Of a stretch of DNA of 7,360 nt, positions 1-6,153 are shown in pieces. Source of the stretch: Actinomycetota bacterium. Lineage in GTDB: Bacteria > Actinomycetota > Humimicrobiia > Humimicrobiales > Humimicrobiaceae. Positions within the stretch are counted from its first letter, which is position 1. The number at the start of each line of letters is the position of its first letter. The DNA lies in assembly GCA_023380915.1 (NCBI GenBank), contig JAMCSM010000117.1:1-7360 (forward strand), written 5' to 3'. A program made the position numbers and the translations under genes. Below the pieces are notes generated by a model that was not told the DNA's origin, did not search any database, and saw nothing but the letters and a program-made list of their open reading frames with translations.

Positions 1-87
1 AAAATCATCTGTACCGATAAGATTTCTTAATGAGCCCGGATTTTTATCAATAGGATTTTGATAATAGTTCTTTTTTCTTGTGTTCAA
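1..87 (-). CDS. 5' end of an unidentified gene, TTG start, runs off the left edge
   Basis: Twenty-nine open codons run from a TTG at 87 to the window edge and read MNTRKKNYYQNPIDKNP followed by GSLRNLIGTDDF. The start is chosen because AAAGGG (95-100 on the plus strand, read on the minus) sits 7 nt upstream, which is ideal ribosome-binding-site spacing, and no ATG fits. The gene follows the FGGY kinase stop by 19 bp on the same strand, so it is very probably the next gene of the same operon. In sugar operons this slot often holds an aldolase, a transporter component or another enzyme. The N-terminal fragment is too short and too unspecific for me to recognise a family, and no function is assigned. 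Confidence 0.6.
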   Translation of the reverse strand, partial: MNTRKKNYYQNPIDKNPGSLRNLIGTDDF

Positions 88-106
88 TTTAATTCCCTTT
101 CTAAAC

Positions 107-1657
107 TTAGATTTTTGCAGTTTTAGAGTAAGTTTTTGATTTTGCCAATTTCAAAAAATACGGCTGCATGGCACCATGTAATTCTTTATACAATCTGTAT
201 AGATTTTTATAATACAATATCTTATTCTTATCAGGTTTGTATGTCCTATCAAAGTGTATGAATTTTTTTGCAGCATCTTTAATATCATTAAATATCCCAG
301 CACTTAAACCTGCAAGAATAGCTCCTCCCACAATACCTCCTTCAAAATTTTTAAGTGTTCTTACATATTTACCGTAAATATTAGTCTTAATTTCACACCA
401 TAAATTACTTTGTGCCCCACCACCAATTGCTCTAATATCATTTATCTTTATTTTTTTGCTTTCTATAATTTCCAAGCTTTGTTTCAGATCATATGTAACT
501 CCTTCCATTATTGCTCTGACACAATGTGCAATTTCATGTCTTGGCGTAAATCCAAAAAAAACTCCCCTGCTGCTGCTTGTTCCCAATGTTCTCTCACCAA
601 GCAGATATGGCAAAAAAATAAGTTTTTCTGAACCTTCTTCGATCTTTTCTGCTTTTTTATCAAGATATTCATATACTGGAATACCTGACTTTTTTGATTC
701 TAAAGACTCTTTGGAGCAAAAGGTATCTTTAAACCATTTAAGGCTGCCGCCCCCTGAATCCAATATCCCAAAAGAAATAAAACCTTCTTTTGGGACTACA
801 TGATGTATATGCATCAATCTTTCATCTTTAATAATATTCTTTACAAATACGGAAATATCAGAGCCAGTTCCAGTAATCTCACAAGCCTGCCCGAATTCAG
901 TTATCCCTGCACCCAGAAGTAGGCACATCATGTCTCCACCACCTGCAACCACAGGAATTCCTGTTTTTAGGCCAGTTAGATTTGCAGCCTCTTTGGTAAC
1001 CTTTCCTATAATACTATAAGCCTTTGTAATTTCAGGAAGTTTATTAACATCGATATCTAACAAACTTAAAATTTCTTGAGACCAATTTTTCGTTTTTATA
1101 TCAAAGAGAAATGTACCTGAAGCTTCGGAGAAGTCTGTGCTTATCATTTTGGTAAGGCGGAAATTAAGATAATCTTTGCATGAAACAAACTTATATGATT
1201 TTTTATATAATTCTTGGTTGTTATCTTTTATCCACTTTATTTTAAAACCAGTCCATGTTGGAACCACAGTATTTCCGGTAATTTTAAAAAAATCAAATTC
1301 ATCATAAAATTTTTTAATTTTTTCACAAATTTTACTGCTGCGTTTATCGCTCCAAAGTATCACCCTGTTTGATAACAAATTACCTTCTTTATTTATAGGA
1401 ATAGGAACGTGCATCTGCCCACAAATGCAAATTGCTAAAATGTCTGGATTGTCAACATTAGAAATTATATTTTTTATATTTTTTAGAGTTGCAATCCACC
1501 AATCTTCCGGATCTTGCTCAGACCACTCGGCATAAGGATGATAAATTGGATATTCCTGGCTGCAATTTGCAACAATTTGACCATCTAAAGTTAACAGTGC
1601 AGCACGGCCGCTTTCTGTGCCTATATCAACACTTAATAAATAACTATTCTTTCCCAT
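107..1657 (-). CDS. FGGY-family carbohydrate kinase (xylulokinase/LsrK-like)
   Basis: Cytoplasmic ATP-dependent sugar kinase of 516 aa, the usual length for FGGY kinases. The N-terminal actin-like lobe has the phosphate-1 motif DIGTESGR (11-18), CGQMH (79-83, like the GQMHG of xylulokinases) and WSDKRS (102-107). The probable catalytic base is Asp242 in AGGGDMM. The C-terminal lobe has GTGSD (263-267, phosphate-2), RAIMEG (381-386), the adenosine motif GGGAQSNLW (412-420) and the final glycine-rich EGGIVGGAILAG (439-450). All core motifs are intact, so it should be active. FGGY members phosphorylate ketoses, polyols or the autoinducer AI-2, and the sequence does not fix the substrate. With a dehydrogenase and an isomerase-like gene upstream, a ketose such as a pentulose is the best guess. 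The ATG at 1657 lies 25 bp after the upstream dehydrogenase gene. The only nearby SD-like bases (AGG, 1671-1673) are 13 nt away, so translation may be coupled to that gene. Confidence 0.93.
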   Translation of the reverse strand: MGKNSYLLSVDIGTESGRAALLTLDGQIVANCSQEYPIYHPYAEWSEQDPEDWWIATLKNIKNIISNVDNPDILAICICGQMHVPIPINKEGNLLSNRVILWSDKRSSKICEKIKKFYDEFDFFKITGNTVVPTWTGFKIKWIKDNNQELYKKSYKFVSCKDYLNFRLTKMISTDFSEASGTFLFDIKTKNWSQEILSLLDIDVNKLPEITKAYSIIGKVTKEAANLTGLKTGIPVVAGGGDMMCLLLGAGITEFGQACEITGTGSDISVFVKNIIKDERLMHIHHVVPKEGFISFGILDSGGGSLKWFKDTFCSKESLESKKSGIPVYEYLDKKAEKIEEGSEKLIFLPYLLGERTLGTSSSRGVFFGFTPRHEIAHCVRAIMEGVTYDLKQSLEIIESKKIKINDIRAIGGGAQSNLWCEIKTNIYGKYVRTLKNFEGGIVGGAILAGLSAGIFNDIKDAAKKFIHFDRTYKPDKNKILYYKNLYRLYKELHGAMQPYFLKLAKSKTYSKTAKI

Positions 1658-1682
1658 AATTTAAATAAAACCTATTAGAACT

Positions 1683-2459
1683 CTACCAAACTGTGTAACC
1701 ACCGTCGATTGAAAACGCAGCACCTGTGGCAAAAGATGAAGCATCGGAAGCCAGATACACTGCAATTCCCATCAATTCTTCAGGCTCACCTGGCCTGCCC
1801 ATCGGCGTCATGTTTAGCCATCTTTTTACCATATCATTTGGTTTATCAAAAAAGCCTAATTCTCTTGGTATACCGGCATTCATATATCCAGGACAAATTG
1901 CATTTACTCTGATATGATATTTGGCCCATTCACAGGCTAAACTTTTTGTCAGCATTATTACCCCGGCTTTTGAAACGTTGTAAGATATATGATTTTCAGT
2001 ATTGACTATCAAGCCTGACATAGATGCTATATTTATTATTGAACCTTTTTCTTGCTTCATCATTACTTTACCTACTGCCTGGCACATAAGAAAAACACCG
2101 TTTAAATTTACATCCATCACTTTTAACCACTTGTTGTAATCCATATCAATAGCATCTATTATATCTACTATACCTGCATTATTGATAAGCACATCAATCT
2201 TTCCAAATTTTTCAGCAACTTCACCCACTGTATCACCAACTTGTTTCTTATCTGCAACATCCGTTTCATAAGCAACTGCACTTACACCTTTAGATTTTAT
2301 TTCTTCTGCTGCAGCCTGTGCCTTTTTCAAATTAATATCTGCAATAACAATATCAGATCCAGCTTCAGCTAAAGCAAAAGCCATTGTCTTTCCCAATCCC
2401 TGAGCGGCTCCGGTAACAATAGAGCAATATCCTTTCATATCAAAAAGCTTACTTAACAT
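1683..2459 (-). CDS. Short-chain dehydrogenase/reductase, probable NAD-dependent polyol or ketose oxidoreductase
   Basis: Classical SDR of 258 aa with a single Rossmann domain and no signal peptide, hence cytoplasmic. It has the nucleotide motif TGAAQGLG (16-23) and an acidic residue at the end of strand 2 (IADIN, Asp41), which favours NAD(H) over NADP(H). It also has NNAG (93-96) and a complete catalytic tetrad: Asn118 in VNLNG, Ser146 in INIASMS, Tyr160 and Lys164 in YNVSK. PG (190-191) and IDGG (251-254) close the fold. The stretch SGLIVN before the active Tyr and the overall layout resemble arabinitol, sorbitol and xylulose-type dehydrogenases, but SDR substrates cannot be read from sequence. 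A strong SD GAGGTG (2467-2472) lies 7 nt before the ATG, within the 16-bp gap after the TIM barrel gene. The context suggests interconversion of a polyol and a ketose feeding the downstream kinase. Confidence 0.92.
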   Translation of the reverse strand: MLSKLFDMKGYCSIVTGAAQGLGKTMAFALAEAGSDIVIADINLKKAQAAAEEIKSKGVSAVAYETDVADKKQVGDTVGEVAEKFGKIDVLINNAGIVDIIDAIDMDYNKWLKVMDVNLNGVFLMCQAVGKVMMKQEKGSIINIASMSGLIVNTENHISYNVSKAGVIMLTKSLACEWAKYHIRVNAICPGYMNAGIPRELGFFDKPNDMVKRWLNMTPMGRPGEPEELMGIAVYLASDASSFATGAAFSIDGGYTVW

Positions 2460-2475
2460 GTTTATACACCTCGTT

Positions 2476-3462
2476 TCAATCTTTAAATATTTTTTTTCTC
2501 AGATACTTCATTGATGAAACGCCATCATTTTTGTTAAAGAGATTCTCGATCTCATCTTCTTCAAAATGCCCAACGATACTTCTGAGTTTTTTTATCCACT
2601 CAATGGTTTCTGCAGCTGCTTTAGTACCATTTTCCCTATAAGGAGACATGTCTAAAGTCAGGTAACCTTTATAGTCAATTTTTTCCAGCCAATATAAAAA
2701 CTCAACTACATTAAGTGTTCTTACGGAACCAACCATTAGGTCATCATCCCAGTAGCCATTATTATCATTCATATGAACTCCAGCCAGTTTTGCATTGAAA
2801 GCTTTTATCATCGCAATACTTTCACCTATATTTTCTCCAGCCATCATAGCATGACCCGTATCCATAATTACCCCTACATTACTCCTATCAATTTTTTCAA
2901 TAATCAATAAGGTTTTTGCTAAACTGCTTATATAACAATAGTTTCTGGGTTCTCTTATTTTATATTCAATACCGATATTTACTTTAGGATTATAGTCTGC
3001 AAGTTCTCTTATAAGTGTTATGATATTATTTAAAGCTTTTAAATGATCCATTTGCAACGGATAATCATATCCATCCTGGCCGAGCCAGAAATTAACGGTT
3101 TTGCAATTTATTTTTTTTGCCATATCTATTGCAATTTTATAATTTTTTAATGCAATATCCCTGACCTTTGCATCAGGATTGGAAAGACCACCCTTAGAGC
3201 ATTCACAAATAGATGCAATACCTGCTGTAACACAAACCGGCTCTAAATTATATTTAGTTAAATAATCGGCTACTTCATTCAGATTATCAGGATTTATATC
3301 TGCTCCCTGATACATATCAACACCTTTTATATCGGGAATACTAGCTGCAGCATCATACCTGTCTTTCAAGGCAATAGGTTGTGAATATGGAGATAAAAAT
3401 CTATCACTGCATTCTCTTAACACCCATATTCCAGTTGCATACTTCATTTTATTTAATTTCAT
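2476..3462 (-). CDS. Xylose isomerase-like TIM barrel protein, putative sugar isomerase/epimerase
   Basis: A 328-aa soluble protein of the AP-endonuclease-2/xylose-isomerase-like TIM barrel superfamily. The diagnostic stretch NFWLGQDGYDYPLQ (124-137) resembles the WxGxDG segment of sugar isomerases. The expected divalent-metal ligands follow in barrel order: Glu166 in NIGIEYK, Asp201 and His204 in IMDTGHAM, His230 and Asp233 in GVHMND, and Asp271 in LTLDMSP. Proteins of this family interconvert aldoses and ketoses or epimerise ketoses using Mn, Co or Mg. The length is between D-tagatose 3-epimerases (about 290 aa) and rhamnose isomerases (about 420 aa), so the exact reaction is open. The ATG at 3462 has SD AAGGGG (3469-3474), 6 nt upstream. 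It is the promoter-proximal gene of the minus-strand operon, divergent from the DeoR-type regulator. Confidence 0.88.
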   Translation of the reverse strand: MKLNKMKYATGIWVLRECSDRFLSPYSQPIALKDRYDAAASIPDIKGVDMYQGADINPDNLNEVADYLTKYNLEPVCVTAGIASICECSKGGLSNPDAKVRDIALKNYKIAIDMAKKINCKTVNFWLGQDGYDYPLQMDHLKALNNIITLIRELADYNPKVNIGIEYKIREPRNYCYISSLAKTLLIIEKIDRSNVGVIMDTGHAMMAGENIGESIAMIKAFNAKLAGVHMNDNNGYWDDDLMVGSVRTLNVVEFLYWLEKIDYKGYLTLDMSPYRENGTKAAAETIEWIKKLRSIVGHFEEDEIENLFNKNDGVSSMKYLRKKIFKD

Positions 3463-3580
3463 AAAAATCCCCTTTTTTATCCAATTTACAAAATTATTAA
3501 TTAAAAATTTAAAAAATACTTTTTATAATGTTAAATATATAACTTTATTTATTTTACTTTTATGATATATTATGAATATA

Positions 3581-3609
3581 TTAATATCAATAATAATCTT
3601 AAAAGTCAA
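3581..3609 (-). promoter_or_regulatory. Putative sigma-A promoter of the minus-strand sugar operon
   Basis: Read on the minus strand, TTGACT (3609-3604, 5/6 match to the -35 consensus), a 17-nt spacer and TATTAA (3586-3581, 4/6 match to -10) lie about 120 bp before the TIM barrel start codon. This is the best hexamer pair I found facing the operon. The region is about 89% A+T, so chance -10 matches are common. The long leader would leave room for a regulator site. Confidence 0.4.
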
Positions 3610-3674
3610 TAAATTTCTAATTTTTATACTTATAAAATTCATATTATTGCAAAAAAAATCATTTTATATTATTA

Positions 3675-3704
3675 TCAACATGTACTACAATCTAAAAATA
3701 TAAT
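3675..3704 (+). promoter_or_regulatory. Putative promoter of the DeoR-family regulator gene
   Basis: A perfect TATAAT at 3699-3704 is preceded at 18-nt spacing by TCAACA (3675-3680, 4/6 match to TTGACA). It would start transcription about 25-30 nt before the ATG at 3738. The -35 is weak and the surroundings are extremely A+T-rich, so the assignment is tentative. It would be divergent from the operon promoter about 70-90 bp away, an arrangement in which one bound regulator can control both. Confidence 0.4.
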
Positions 3705-3737
3705 AATTAATACCAATAATTTAAATAATTTTTTACA

Positions 3738-4541
3738 ATGAAAAAAATGTACAAAACAGATAATATTCCGAATATAAGAAGATACAAAATTCTGGAATTA
3801 ATTAAGAATAAAAAACTTATAGCTGTTTCCGAATTAATAGATTTTACTAAATCCTCAAAAGCAACTATTACAAGGGATCTTAGAAATCTAGAAAGTGAAG
3901 GGTTAATTAAAAGAAGCTACGGAGGAATTACTTACATTGAAGAGAAACCTTCTTATTCCTTCAGTGATTCAAGTATTTGTCAAATTAAAGAAAAAAAGGC
4001 TATTGCAAAAGTAGCCTTTTCACTGCTAAAAGAGAACGATACAATGATAACCAATCCGGGAACAACAACTCTTGAATTATGCAAGAATATTGTACAATCC
4101 AATATTAATGTTTTTGTAATAACTAACTCATTAAAAGTTTTAGAACTTTTTGCAAAAAATAATCGAAGAAATGTATTTTGTATAGGCGGTGATTTGAATT
4201 TAGAAGTTTACGCTTTTACGGGACAAATATCAAATATAATAATGGGAATGATACAAGCAGAAATTGGATTTATCGGAGTACATGGAATTGATTTAGAGGC
4301 AGGAATAACATTGCCTATCTCAAGTGGAACAGAACTTCTTTCAACATTATCAAAACAAGTTAAACAAAAAGTAATTTTAGCTGATCATTCTAAATTTGGT
4401 AAAACATCACTATATAAGGTTGAAATTCAACTCCAGGATATAGATAAAATAATCACAGATACACAAACAGACGAAAAATATATTAAAGCATTGGAAAAAA
4501 AGGGCATAGAAGTCTTAATTGCTGACCCAGAAAAAGATTAA
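3738..4541 (+). CDS. DeoR-family transcriptional regulator
   Basis: A 267-aa DNA-binding repressor of typical DeoR-family length (about 250-270 aa). The N-terminal winged helix-turn-helix spans about 13-67 and includes RRYKILELI, the recognition-helix segment SSKATITRDLRNLESEGL (39-56) and the wing SYGGI. The DeoRC effector domain follows, with EKKAIAK (85-91), NPGTTT (106-111), ITNS (128-131), GGDLN (150-154), a FTGQ segment, GIDLEAGIT (183-191) and LADHSKFGK (214-222). Family members bind phosphorylated sugar intermediates, which fits control of the divergent kinase operon. The usual Asp of the DxGTT motif is Asn106 here, so ligand specificity may be unusual. No recognisable SD precedes ATG 3738 or the alternative ATG at 3747. 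The last codons lie in a 20-bp repeat found again at 6637-6656, so the present C-terminus (EKD) may be secondary. Confidence 0.92.
   Translation: MKKMYKTDNIPNIRRYKILELIKNKKLIAVSELIDFTKSSKATITRDLRNLESEGLIKRSYGGITYIEEKPSYSFSDSSICQIKEKKAIAKVAFSLLKENDTMITNPGTTTLELCKNIVQSNINVFVITNSLKVLELFAKNNRRNVFCIGGDLNLEVYAFTGQISNIIMGMIQAEIGFIGVHGIDLEAGITLPISSGTELLSTLSKQVKQKVILADHSKFGKTSLYKVEIQLQDIDKIITDTQTDEKYIKALEKKGIEVLIADPEKD
4510..4529 (+). repeat. 20-bp direct repeat, copy 1, in the 3' end of the deoR-type gene
   Basis: AAGTCTTAATTGCTGACCCA occurs exactly here and again at 6637-6656. In this copy it encodes VLIADP (residues 259-264) just before the stop. The distal copy has the same frame but is followed by different codons. 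The flanking bases differ on both sides, so the match ends sharply. By chance, a 20-bp exact repeat in 7.4 kb is very improbable. Confidence 0.9.
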
Positions 4542-4663
4542 TAAACAATTTTGATTTCCTTTGGTGTCTTAAAAGGTAGTATAACCTGAGAATCACAGCC
4601 ACCTCGGTCTAATTGATTTTTTTTGTACTGAGAAATATACAACTGAAATTTAATCTTTTTCAT
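4538..4663 (-). CDS. 41-codon ORF of unknown function, possible gene remnant
   Basis: An ATG at 4663 opens a 41-aa frame starting MKKIKFQLYISQYKKN and continuing QLDRGGCDSQVILPFKTPKE before IKIVY and stop. The second half reads like folded-protein sequence rather than noise, with mixed hydrophobic and charged residues and a GGC turn. It may be the tail of a lost larger gene or a genuine small protein. It follows the Gfo/Idh stop by 15 bp on the same strand and overlaps the last three bases of the convergent DeoR-type gene. No good SD is present: the upstream bases are CCTTTGATGAAAAAATTTAC. I do not recognise a family. Confidence 0.3.
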   Translation of the reverse strand: MKKIKFQLYISQYKKNQLDRGGCDSQVILPFKTPKEIKIVY

Positions 4664-4678
4664 TAGTAAATTTTTTCA

Positions 4679-5797
4679 TCAAAGGTTCCAAAAATCAGGA
4701 AGATAGACTTTCTTTCCACCTAACATTGCAGATTTGTGACCCAAAAGACCAGCACAGGTCCAATTTGCCGCTTTTTCGACATCAATTGCTGAATCTCTAT
4801 TTTCAATGATTGCCATTATAAATTCGTTAACCATATGTGGATAAGAGCCACCATGTCCTGCACCTTGAATAAATGACAGATTCTGCTTACCTTCATCATC
4901 TAAAACTTCCTTACCCCTATCTGTAAATTGACGTATTTCTTTTGGAAGAATATTTCCAGTATCAGGAACCTTAACTTTTTTTGCATTTTCCTTTCCAATG
5001 AACAGGACAGGTTCTTCGTTATTTAACCTATTCCATTCAAAAGTTAATTTTTGGCCATAGACATCAAAACTTTCAATATACTGCCTTACGGTGTCATAAA
5101 GAGAGCGGGTAACTTCACCTCCAATATCCGTCCCTTTAAATTTCATAATCATGGATTCAACTGCGAATGGGCTATTGTAATTTTTTACATAATGCTCCCT
5201 TATTCTTCCGGAACCAATAGTAAATACCCATTCAACAGGAGCATTAGCTAAAATAGCAAGCGGCGCAATTGCATGGGTAGCGTAGTTTAATGGTGGCCAA
5301 CCTGGCCATGGGGGACCCCAGTCTTCCATATCCTGCATATGTGAACCTCTGAGGAATTGTATTTTTCCAAGTTTTCCCTGGTCCTGTAGACTCTTTGCAT
5401 ACAAGAACTGTCTGGTATAAGCTGCGGTTTCCATCATCATATAAATTTTACGTATTTTCCTTCTTAATTTCACTATCTTAATACATTCTCCAACTGTCAG
5501 CCCCATTGTAACAGTACAGGCGACATGCTTATCAGCTTTAAAACAATCAATTACAATTTCAGCATGTGTATCTGCTGGAGTTACAACATGAATTGCATCA
5601 ATCTCTTTTATTTTTAATAAATCCCTGTAGTCAGAATACAATCTTTTCACACCGTATTTTTTGCCTGCAGCTTTTAATTTTTCCTCTGACCTTTGGCATA
5701 TCGCATAAAGTTCAGCATTTGGATGGTTTTGATAAACAGGAATGAAGTTTGAACCAAAACCCAAGCCAATTAAAGCCACTTTTATTTTAACTCCCAT
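4679..5797 (-). CDS. Gfo/Idh/MocA-family oxidoreductase with a substituted EKP motif
   Basis: A 372-aa cytoplasmic NAD(P)-dependent oxidoreductase of normal family length. The N-terminal Rossmann domain (about 4-125) has GLGFGSNF (11-18) and the segment DAIHVVTPADTHAE (67-80). The C-terminal alpha/beta domain (about 130-372) has NYATHAIAP (171-179) with a candidate active-site His175, a GAGHGG turn (312-317) and the helix HMVNEFIMAI (321-330). Members oxidise or reduce sugars, inositols and amino-sugar nucleotides. The family's EKP motif, whose Lys is catalytic, is replaced by TVT at 95-97 in HVACTVTMGLTVGE, so a different mechanism or a non-standard substrate is likely. Strong SD AAAGGAGG (5802-5809) lies about 5 nt before the ATG, and a good minus-strand promoter is at 5862-5835. 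It is transcribed alone, towards the deoR-type gene, and its link to the sugar operon is only by proximity. Confidence 0.9.
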   Translation of the reverse strand: MGVKIKVALIGLGFGSNFIPVYQNHPNAELYAICQRSEEKLKAAGKKYGVKRLYSDYRDLLKIKEIDAIHVVTPADTHAEIVIDCFKADKHVACTVTMGLTVGECIKIVKLRRKIRKIYMMMETAAYTRQFLYAKSLQDQGKLGKIQFLRGSHMQDMEDWGPPWPGWPPLNYATHAIAPLAILANAPVEWVFTIGSGRIREHYVKNYNSPFAVESMIMKFKGTDIGGEVTRSLYDTVRQYIESFDVYGQKLTFEWNRLNNEEPVLFIGKENAKKVKVPDTGNILPKEIRQFTDRGKEVLDDEGKQNLSFIQGAGHGGSYPHMVNEFIMAIIENRDSAIDVEKAANWTCAGLLGHKSAMLGGKKVYLPDFWNL

Positions 5798-5834
5798 TAT
5801 CCCTCCTTTGTAATTTCAATATAAAGAATCATAA

Positions 5835-5862
5835 TTTATACCAAATTACCAGCACAGTTCAA
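5835..5862 (-). promoter_or_regulatory. Putative promoter of the Gfo/Idh oxidoreductase gene
   Basis: On the minus strand, TTGAAC (5862-5857), a 16-nt spacer ending GG and TATAAA (5840-5835, 5/6 match) are placed to start a leader of about 30 nt before the strong SD at 5802-5809. The -35 lies inside the inverted repeat 5844-5885, so a protein bound there would cover the polymerase site. Confidence 0.5.
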
Positions 5863-5885
5863 TATTACTGTAGAACCTGGTAATT
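5844..5885. promoter_or_regulatory. Interrupted inverted repeat over the Gfo/Idh promoter, candidate operator
   Basis: AATTACCAG (5844-5852) and CTGGTAATT (5877-5885) form perfect 9-bp arms around a 24-nt centre. Inside, GTTC (5857-5860) and GAAC (5873-5876) can extend the stem after a 4-nt bulge, and ACAGT/ACTGT (5854-5858/5867-5871) is an alternative inner pair. It covers the -35 and most of the spacer of the minus-strand promoter, so an operator is plausible. It also lies inside a fragment that reads like former coding sequence, so the symmetry may instead be accidental. No second copy of the arms was seen before the other promoters. Confidence 0.45.
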
Positions 5886-6024
5886 ATGCAAGAAGTGACT
5901 ATAGTCCCGTAGGTAATGGGGATATGTGGCCTGTTGCATCCTCAGCACTTCTTTTAATTGCTACTCGCATAAGGGCACTGTAAAAACAAATTATTAAGAT
6001 CAAACTTCTAAAATTCCTAATGTC

Positions 6025-6046
6025 TATTAATTCTATAGAATTAATA
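6025..6046. promoter_or_regulatory. 22-bp perfect palindrome upstream of the RNA/lipoprotein promoter
   Basis: The half-site TATTAATTCTA is followed without a gap by its exact reverse complement (centre between 6035 and 6036). The right half ends 18 bp before the -35 hexamer at 6065. A gapless 11-bp half-site palindrome here is typical of a dimeric activator or repressor site. The A+T richness raises the chance background, but the central CTATAG core breaks simple A/T symmetry. Confidence 0.5.
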
Positions 6047-6065
6047 TTAAATAACAATATTAAAT
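6043..6065 (+). repeat. Tandem 10-bp direct repeat abutting the -35 box
   Basis: AATATTAAAT occurs at 6043-6052 and 6056-6065, with a 13-bp period and a 3-bp gap (AAC). The second copy ends on the first T of TTGACA. The repeats may be protein-binding half-sites in helical register with the palindrome or an A-tract-like UP element. Low complexity makes coincidence possible. Confidence 0.4.
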
Positions 6066-6092
6066 TGACATATACTATTTTAGTATTATAAT
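6065..6092 (+). promoter_or_regulatory. Near-consensus sigma-A promoter with a palindromic spacer
   Basis: A perfect TTGACA (6065-6070), a 16-nt spacer and a perfect TATAAT (6087-6092) predict transcription from about 6099. The spacer contains ATACTA-TTT-TAGTAT (6072-6086), a perfect 6-bp-arm inverted repeat between the two hexamers, the classic position for a repressor. It drives the structured leader at 6154-6207 and the lipoprotein gene at 6269. It is the strongest promoter in the window. Confidence 0.75.
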
Positions 6093-6153
6093 AGATTTTG
6101 TAATTATAATTGTTACTTAATATAAATAATAAATAATTATTTAATAATTTAGA

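Larger units (their letters stand above)
5825..5983 (+). pseudogene. Start-less coding fragment, probable 3' remnant of a lost gene
   Basis: From just after an in-frame stop at 5822-5824 there are 52 open codons to TAA 5981-5983, with no start codon near the beginning; the only in-frame ATG is at 5924. The peptide includes KLPAQFNITVEPGNYARSDY followed by SPVGNGDMWPVASSALLLIA and ends TRIRAL. This is protein-like, with EPGNY and GNGDMWP turns and a hydrophobic helix. The stretch 5881-5980 is 44% G+C, while the DNA to its right falls to about 9% (6061-6150), as expected for former coding DNA inside A+T-rich spacer. I do not recognise the family. It lies head-to-head with the oxidoreductase gene, and its left part now contains that gene's promoter. 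It could also be a short real ORF with an unusual start. Confidence 0.5.

Noticed and set aside
410..803. Two overlapping plus-strand open frames opposite the FGGY kinase
   Set aside because: They are antisense to a kinase with every family motif intact, have no SD, and their peptides are low-complexity and unlike known proteins.
1709..1917. Two plus-strand open frames opposite the short-chain dehydrogenase
   Set aside because: They are antisense shadows of a complete SDR with no ribosome-binding site.
3564..3588. GATAT...ATATC inverted repeat as a DeoR operator
   Set aside because: Five-bp A/T-dominated arms in 89% A+T DNA are expected by chance. It overlaps the putative operon -10, but the sequence gives no further support.
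4590..4626. Intrinsic terminator of the Gfo/Idh or DeoR-type transcript ahead of a T-run
   Set aside because: Only AATCA/TGATT (5 bp, A/T-rich, long loop) can pair before the T8 run, which is too weak, and most of the stretch lies inside the protein-like 41-codon frame.
5051..5251. Plus-strand open frame opposite the Gfo/Idh gene
   Set aside because: It lies wholly within the conserved C-terminal domain of the real gene, with no SD and no recognisable motif.
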